Shown here: positions 6,196 to 9,821 of the stretch, piece by piece
Numbering within the stretch: the stretch's first letter is position 1
How the letters are laid out: every line of letters starts with the position of its first letter
Assembly (NCBI GenBank): GCA_030430875.1
Contig: JAUIKI010000035.1
Span: 1-9,821 of the forward strand
Reading direction: 5' to 3'
Source: Gammaproteobacteria bacterium
GTDB lineage: Bacteria > Pseudomonadota > Gammaproteobacteria > Pseudomonadales > JAUIKI01
DNA: 9,821 nucleotides
Notes under the pieces: model-generated
The model's database searches: none
What the model saw: only the letters and a program-made list of their open reading frames with translations
Told to the model about the DNA's origin: nothing
Program-made: the position numbers and the translations under genes

Positions 6196-6280
6196 GGAGG
6201 GGTTCCCGAGCGGTCAAAGGGATCAGACTGTAAATCTGACGGCTCAGCCTTCGGAGGTTCGAATCCTCCCCCCTCCACCA
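6196..6280 (+). tRNA. tRNA-Tyr (anticodon GUA)
   Basis: An 85-base class II tRNA with a long variable arm and encoded CCA. The acceptor GGAGGGG (6196-6202) pairs with CCCCTCC before A-CCA (6277-6280). The anticodon stem TCAGA/TCTGA encloses loop CTGTAAA with GTA at 6230-6232. GGTTCGAAT marks the T arm. It is first of three tRNAs in the transcript leading to tuf, the usual gammaproteobacterial order. Confidence 0.96.
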
Positions 6281-6314
6281 GTTATGGCAAACCGGGTATG
6301 AAGAGGATGCGTGT

Positions 6315-6388
<74 letters not shown>

Positions 6389-6457
6389 GACACTGATGAG
6401 AAAGCATAGTGGGTAGTATATTGTTGAGGGGTCGATTAGAGTGGTTAAGTTTTTTGC

Positions 6458-6533
<76 letters not shown>

Positions 6534-6586
6534 CAATTGGTCATGATTTTAGTAAGTAATTAACTGAGAAAAAGGAGACTTATTTT

Positions 6587-7777
6587 ATGTCTAAAGCAAA
6601 ATTTGAACGAAATAAACCCCATATTAATGTTGGTACTATTGGGCATGTTGATCATGGGAAAACAACATTGACTGCCGCGTTGACCAAAGTTTGTGCTGAG
6701 GTTTGGGGTGGTGAAACAAAAGCATTTGATCAAATTGATAATGCTCCGGAAGAAAGAGCGCGTGGTATTACTATTGCTACATCTCATGTTGAGTATGATT
6801 CAGATAAACGTCATTATGCTCATGTTGATTGTCCGGGGCATGCTGATTATGTGAAAAACATGATTACTGGTGCAGCTCAGATGGATGGTGCTATCTTAGT
6901 TGTTTCAGCAGCTGATGGCCCTATGCCGCAAACTCGAGAGCATATTCTGTTGGCTCGTCAGGTTGGTGTTCCTTATATTGTTGTGTTTTTAAATAAGGCT
7001 GACATGGTTGATGACAAAGAGTTGCTGGAGTTGGTTGAGATGGAGGTTCGTGAGCTTTTGAGTCAGTATGAGTTCCCTGGTGACGATACACCAATTATTA
7101 TTGGGTCAGCTTTAAAAGCACTGGAAGGTGATACTAGTGAAATAGGTGTGGACGCAGTTAAGAAATTAGTTGAAACGTTAGATGACTATATCCCAGAGCC
7201 AGAGCGTGCTATTGATCAGCCATTCTTGATGCCAATTGAGGATGTGTTTTCAATTTCAGGTCGTGGAACAGTTGTAACAGGGCGTATTGAGCGTGGTATT
7301 GTAAACGTGCAAGACGAAATTGAAATTGTTGGTGTTAAAGATACAACAAAAACAATTTGTACTGGCGTTGAAATGTTTAGAAAACTTTTGGATGAGGGGC
7401 GTGCGGGTGAGAATGTTGGTGTGTTATTGCGTGGAACAAAGCGTGATGAGGTTGAGCGAGGGCAAGTTTTAGCAAAACCAGGTACCATAAAGCCGCATAC
7501 AAAATTTGAAGCTGAAGTATATGTTTTGTCAAAAGACGAAGGTGGTCGTCATACTCCATTTTTGAAAGGGTATCGTCCTCAATTTTATTTTAGAACAACA
7601 GATGTAACTGGTGCTGTTGATCTTCCTGAAGGTGTTGAAATGGTAATGCCTGGAGATAACATCAAGATGACAATTACTTTGATTGTTCCTATCGCGATGG
7701 AAGATGGATTACGGTTTGCAATCCGTGAAGGTGGAAGAACAGTGGGTGCCGGTGTTGTTACAAAAATTATTGAATAA
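6587..7777 (+). CDS. tuf: Translation elongation factor Tu
   Basis: EF-Tu is the GTPase that delivers aminoacyl-tRNA to the ribosomal A site. The 396-residue product matches E. coli EF-Tu almost residue for residue in length. GTPase motifs are intact: GHVDHGKT (19-26), RGIT (59-62) with the switch I threonine T62, DCPGH (81-85), NKAD (136-139) and SAL (174-176). NKAD carries alanine where E. coli has cysteine, a harmless difference. Domains 2 and 3 follow from about residue 208, including GRGTVVTGRIERG and the C-terminal LRFAIREGGRTVGAGV. AGGAGA (6573-6578) provides the ribosome binding site, 8 bases before the ATG. The gene is cotranscribed with three upstream tRNAs (the tufB-type locus) and is closed by an intrinsic terminator at 7801. 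A second tuf in a str operon elsewhere is common in related bacteria but cannot be seen here. Confidence 0.99.
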   Translation: MSKAKFERNKPHINVGTIGHVDHGKTTLTAALTKVCAEVWGGETKAFDQIDNAPEERARGITIATSHVEYDSDKRHYAHVDCPGHADYVKNMITGAAQMDGAILVVSAADGPMPQTREHILLARQVGVPYIVVFLNKADMVDDKELLELVEMEVRELLSQYEFPGDDTPIIIGSALKALEGDTSEIGVDAVKKLVETLDDYIPEPERAIDQPFLMPIEDVFSISGRGTVVTGRIERGIVNVQDEIEIVGVKDTTKTICTGVEMFRKLLDEGRAGENVGVLLRGTKRDEVERGQVLAKPGTIKPHTKFEAEVYVLSKDEGGRHTPFLKGYRPQFYFRTTDVTGAVDLPEGVEMVMPGDNIKMTITLIVPIAMEDGLRFAIREGGRTVGAGVVTKIIE

Positions 7778-7800
7778 CATAACTGACTGTAAATTAAGAG

Positions 7801-7834
7801 AAATGCAAACAATGTTGTCTTGTTTGCATTTTTT
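7801..7834 (+). terminator. Intrinsic terminator between tuf and tRNA-Trp
   Basis: AAATGCAAACAA (7801-7812) pairs perfectly with TTGTTTGCATTT (7820-7831) around a 7-base loop, and six Ts (7829-7834) end the structure. It lies 24 bases past the tuf stop and only ten bases before tRNA-Trp. The stem is moderately AT-rich, so partial read-through is plausible. Confidence 0.85.
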
Positions 7835-7844
7835 CGTATGTAAT

Positions 7845-7920
<76 letters not shown>

Positions 7921-7936
7921 TATCTGGTGTTAAGTG

Positions 7937-8320
7937 ATGGCGGGTAGTGGAAAAGCTGAAGTAAAAAAAGGTAGCTTAATAGATCGACTGAAGTGGTTGC
8001 TGGTAATTGCGCTTATAGCTATAGCTGTGGTTGGAAATCAGTATTTTTCAGATTTTTCACTGCTCTATCGTGTATTGGCTATAGTCGTTATTGGCTTTTT
8101 TGCAGGCTTTATTGCAATTAGCACTGCGAAAGGCGGAGATTTTTGGCAGCTAATGAAGGGCGCGCGACTTGAAGTGCGCAAAATTATTTGGCCAACAAAA
8201 CAAGAAACAACTCAGACAACTATTGTTGTTGTGATTTTTGTTTTGATTTCCGGTTTGGTTCTTTGGGGGGTCGATACCTTCTTAGGTTGGTTGATTCTCA
8301 AAGAAATCTTAGGGGTCTAA
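7937..8320 (+). CDS. secE: Protein translocase subunit SecE
   Basis: SecE is the essential clamp subunit of the inner-membrane SecYEG channel. The 127-residue protein has the three-helix enterobacterial form, not the short single-helix form. Hydrophobic segments lie at about 18-33, 43-62 and 95-115. The conserved amphipathic region ARLEVRKIIWPT (76-87), followed by KQETTQTT, precedes the last helix. The ATG at 7937 is taken as start; a GTG at 7934 would add one residue. The ribosome binding site is poor (GGTG at 7926-7929), and after tRNA-Trp 3' processing the mRNA leader would be only 16 bases. nusG follows after 19 bases in the same operon. Confidence 0.95.
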   Translation: MAGSGKAEVKKGSLIDRLKWLLVIALIAIAVVGNQYFSDFSLLYRVLAIVVIGFFAGFIAISTAKGGDFWQLMKGARLEVRKIIWPTKQETTQTTIVVVIFVLISGLVLWGVDTFLGWLILKEILGV

Positions 8321-8339
8321 TCGATGGAAAGGCGATTTC

Positions 8340-8876
8340 ATGAGTGAGAAAAAGTGGTATGTGGTGCATGCGTACTCAGGCTATGAAAAGCATGTGGTTC
8401 GTTCTCTGCATGAGCGCATTAAAATCAACAGCTTAGAAGATAAGTTTGGTGAAATCTTGGTGCCAACTGAGGATGTTGTGGAAATGCGTGCGGGTCAGAA
8501 GAGAAAGAGTGAGCGCAAGTTTTTTCCAGGCTATGTTTTAGTTCAAATGGAGATGGATGAAACTGCATGGCATTTAGTGAAAAACACTCCAAAAGTTATG
8601 GGATTTATTGGTGGTACTGCAGATAAACCCGCGCCAATTTCTGATAAAGAAGCAGACACAATTTTGCAGCAAATTCAAGCTGGAGTTGATAAGCCTAAGC
8701 CTAGAACATTGTTTGAACCGGGTGAGGTTGTTCGTGTCACTGAAGGACCTTTTGCTGATTTTAATGGTGTTGTTGAAGAAGTTAATTATGAAAAAAGTAG
8801 GTTGCAAGTTGCGGTAACAATTTTTGGTCGATCAACTCCTGTTGAATTAGAGTTTGGTCAGGTTGAAAAAACTTAG
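8340..8876 (+). CDS. nusG: Transcription termination/antitermination protein NusG
   Basis: NusG binds the RNA polymerase clamp, suppresses pausing, and links polymerase to Rho or to ribosomal protein S10. The 178-residue protein is of normal length. The N-terminal NGN domain begins KKWYVVHAYSGYEK (4-17) and contains FFPGYVLVQM (61-70) and NTPKVMGFIGG (82-92). A linker leads to the C-terminal KOW domain, which runs from FEPGEVVRVTEGPFADF (125-141) to GRSTPVELEF (163-172). GGAAAGG (8326-8332) lies 7 bases before the ATG. It sits between secE and rplK as in most bacteria. Confidence 0.98.
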   Translation: MSEKKWYVVHAYSGYEKHVVRSLHERIKINSLEDKFGEILVPTEDVVEMRAGQKRKSERKFFPGYVLVQMEMDETAWHLVKNTPKVMGFIGGTADKPAPISDKEADTILQQIQAGVDKPKPRTLFEPGEVVRVTEGPFADFNGVVEEVNYEKSRLQVAVTIFGRSTPVELEFGQVEKT

Positions 8877-8891
8877 CGTAATGTGATTTTC

Positions 8892-8919
8892 TGGGGAGCG
8901 GAAACGCGTTAATTACCCA
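8892..8919 (+). promoter_or_regulatory. Putative L1-binding leader hairpin of the L11 (rplK-rplA) operon
   Basis: In the 62-base nusG-rplK gap, TGGG (8892-8895) can pair with CCCA (8916-8919). Inside, GCG (8898-8900) and CGC (8905-8907) close a GAAA tetraloop, leaving an asymmetric internal loop (GA on one side, eight bases on the other). Ribosomal protein L1 is known to repress its own operon by binding a leader RNA that imitates its 23S rRNA site, and this is where that site is expected. The match is by position and shape, not a model search. Confidence 0.6.
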
Positions 8920-8938
8920 TCAATTTGGAGGCTATACA

Positions 8939-9370
8939 GTGGCGAAAAAAATACAAGCTTATATTAAATTGCAAATACCCGCGGGCAAGGCTAATCCTAG
9001 TCCACCCGTTGGTCCAGCGTTGGGGCAGCGTGGTGTAAATATTATGGATTTCTGTAAAGCGTTTAATGCCCAAACGCAAAGCATGGAGCAAGGTTTAACT
9101 TTGCCAGTTATTATCACTGTTTATAGTGATAGAAGCTTCAGCTTTATCATTAAATCACCTCCTGCATCCGTTTTATTGAAAAAAGCAGCAAAAATTGCAA
9201 AAGGTAGTGGGCGTCCAAACAGTGAGAAAGTTGGGAGTGTCTCAAAAACACAACTAGAAGAAATTGCACAAATGAAAATGCAAGATTTAAATGCTGCAGA
9301 TCTTGATGCTGCTGTGAAAATTATTGCAGGTACTGCTCGCAGTATGGGATTAAACGTGGAGGGAGTTTAA
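8939..9370 (+). CDS. rplK: 50S ribosomal protein L11
   Basis: L11 is part of the GTPase-associated centre of the large subunit, binding 23S rRNA near residue 1067 and contacting elongation factors. The 143-residue protein starts with GTG at 8939, supported by GGAGG (8927-8931) 7 bases upstream and by the invariant start AKKIQAY. The proline-rich N-terminal segment NPSPPVGPALGQRG (19-32), the region linked to thiostrepton action, is intact. The C-terminal rRNA-binding domain ends with GTARSMG (131-137). The rplA ribosome binding site lies inside its last codons, so the two genes are probably translationally coupled. Confidence 0.98.
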   Translation: MAKKIQAYIKLQIPAGKANPSPPVGPALGQRGVNIMDFCKAFNAQTQSMEQGLTLPVIITVYSDRSFSFIIKSPPASVLLKKAAKIAKGSGRPNSEKVGSVSKTQLEEIAQMKMQDLNAADLDAAVKIIAGTARSMGLNVEGV

Positions 9371-9371
9371 A

Positions 9372-9821
9372 ATGACTGTTAATCTTGCTCGTAAATTACC
9401 AAAGCGTATTAAAGCTATTCGGGAAAAAGTTGATGAATTGAAGGCTTATTCTATTGATGAGGCTTTTAAGTTGTTAAATGAGTTACCTAAAGCAAAATTT
9501 GTAGAATCAGTTGATGTTGCTGTTAATTTGGGAGTTGATCCTCGAAAATCAGATCAAGTAGTGCGGGGTGCAACTGTTCTACCAAATGGAACAGGAAAGA
9601 CGGTTCGTGTTGCTGTTTTTTCGCAAGGAGAGAAGGCTGATATTGCTCGTGAAGCAGGTGCTGATGTGGTTGGGCTGGAGGATTTAGTCGAACAAATAAA
9701 AGCAGGAAATATCGATTTTGATGTAGTGATCGCAACACCAGATACTATGGCAGCTGTTGGTCAGTTGGGACAAATTTTGGGTCCAAAAGGATTAATGCCT
9801 AATCCAAAAGTTGGCACGGTG
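9372..9821 (+). CDS. rplA: 50S ribosomal protein L1, 5' part (runs off the window)
   Basis: L1 binds 23S rRNA at the mobile L1 stalk, which guides release of deacylated tRNA, and represses translation of the L11 operon. 150 codons are visible of a family of about 230; the rest lies beyond the right edge. The start ATG at 9372 is only one base after the rplK stop, with GGAGGGAG (9358-9365) six bases upstream. Recognisable blocks are FVESVDVAVNLGVDPRKSDQ (43-62), RGATVLPNGTGK (65-76), ADVVGLEDL near 98-106, and LGPKGLMPNPKVGTV at the edge. The frame is intact throughout. Confidence 0.97.
   Translation, partial: MTVNLARKLPKRIKAIREKVDELKAYSIDEAFKLLNELPKAKFVESVDVAVNLGVDPRKSDQVVRGATVLPNGTGKTVRVAVFSQGEKADIAREAGADVVGLEDLVEQIKAGNIDFDVVIATPDTMAAVGQLGQILGPKGLMPNPKVGTV

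Overview
This window looks like a piece of a low-GC gammaproteobacterial chromosome. The main evidence is the right-hand half, which has the classic order tRNA-Tyr, tRNA-Gly, tRNA-Thr, tuf, tRNA-Trp, secE, nusG, rplK, rplA, with protein sequences very close to those of E. coli. Most of the window is AT-rich. The genus cannot be fixed from the sequence alone.

Left edge (1-941): an open end of a class I ribonucleotide reductase small subunit gene (nrdB) stops abruptly at 255. It runs straight into the C-terminal part of a secreted-type parallel beta-helix ('choice-of-anchor Q') protein. Both genes are incomplete at the junction near 236-250. The first 240 bases are about 51% G+C by hand count, clearly richer than what follows. 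This is either a genuine deletion or insertion scar or an assembly join.

Osmolyte region (1020-3667): a MarR-family regulator, probably EctR, is transcribed away from ectA and ectB, which encode diaminobutyrate acetyltransferase and diaminobutyrate transaminase. The spacer between them holds a good sigma-70-type promoter, a long A/T hairpin with a T tract, and a 32-bp imperfect palindrome just upstream of ectA. A strong intrinsic terminator follows ectB directly. There is no ectC (ectoine synthase), ectD or aspartokinase gene here, so as laid out the operon would make N-gamma-acetyl-diaminobutyrate rather than ectoine unless ectC lies elsewhere.

Middle (3854-6001): a saccharopine-dehydrogenase-like oxidoreductase and a leucine dehydrogenase converge, with only 15 bp between their stop codons. 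Neither has an obvious functional tie to ectAB, although all of these genes concern amino-acid or nitrogen metabolism.

Translation and secretion block (6141-9821): a TTGACA promoter with an overlapping inverted repeat leads into three tRNAs and tuf. A 12-bp-stem intrinsic terminator separates tuf from tRNA-Trp, with only about ten bases left before the tRNA. The transcript then continues through secE, nusG, rplK and rplA. A hairpin that fits the L1 autoregulatory site lies just before rplK. rplA runs off the right edge.
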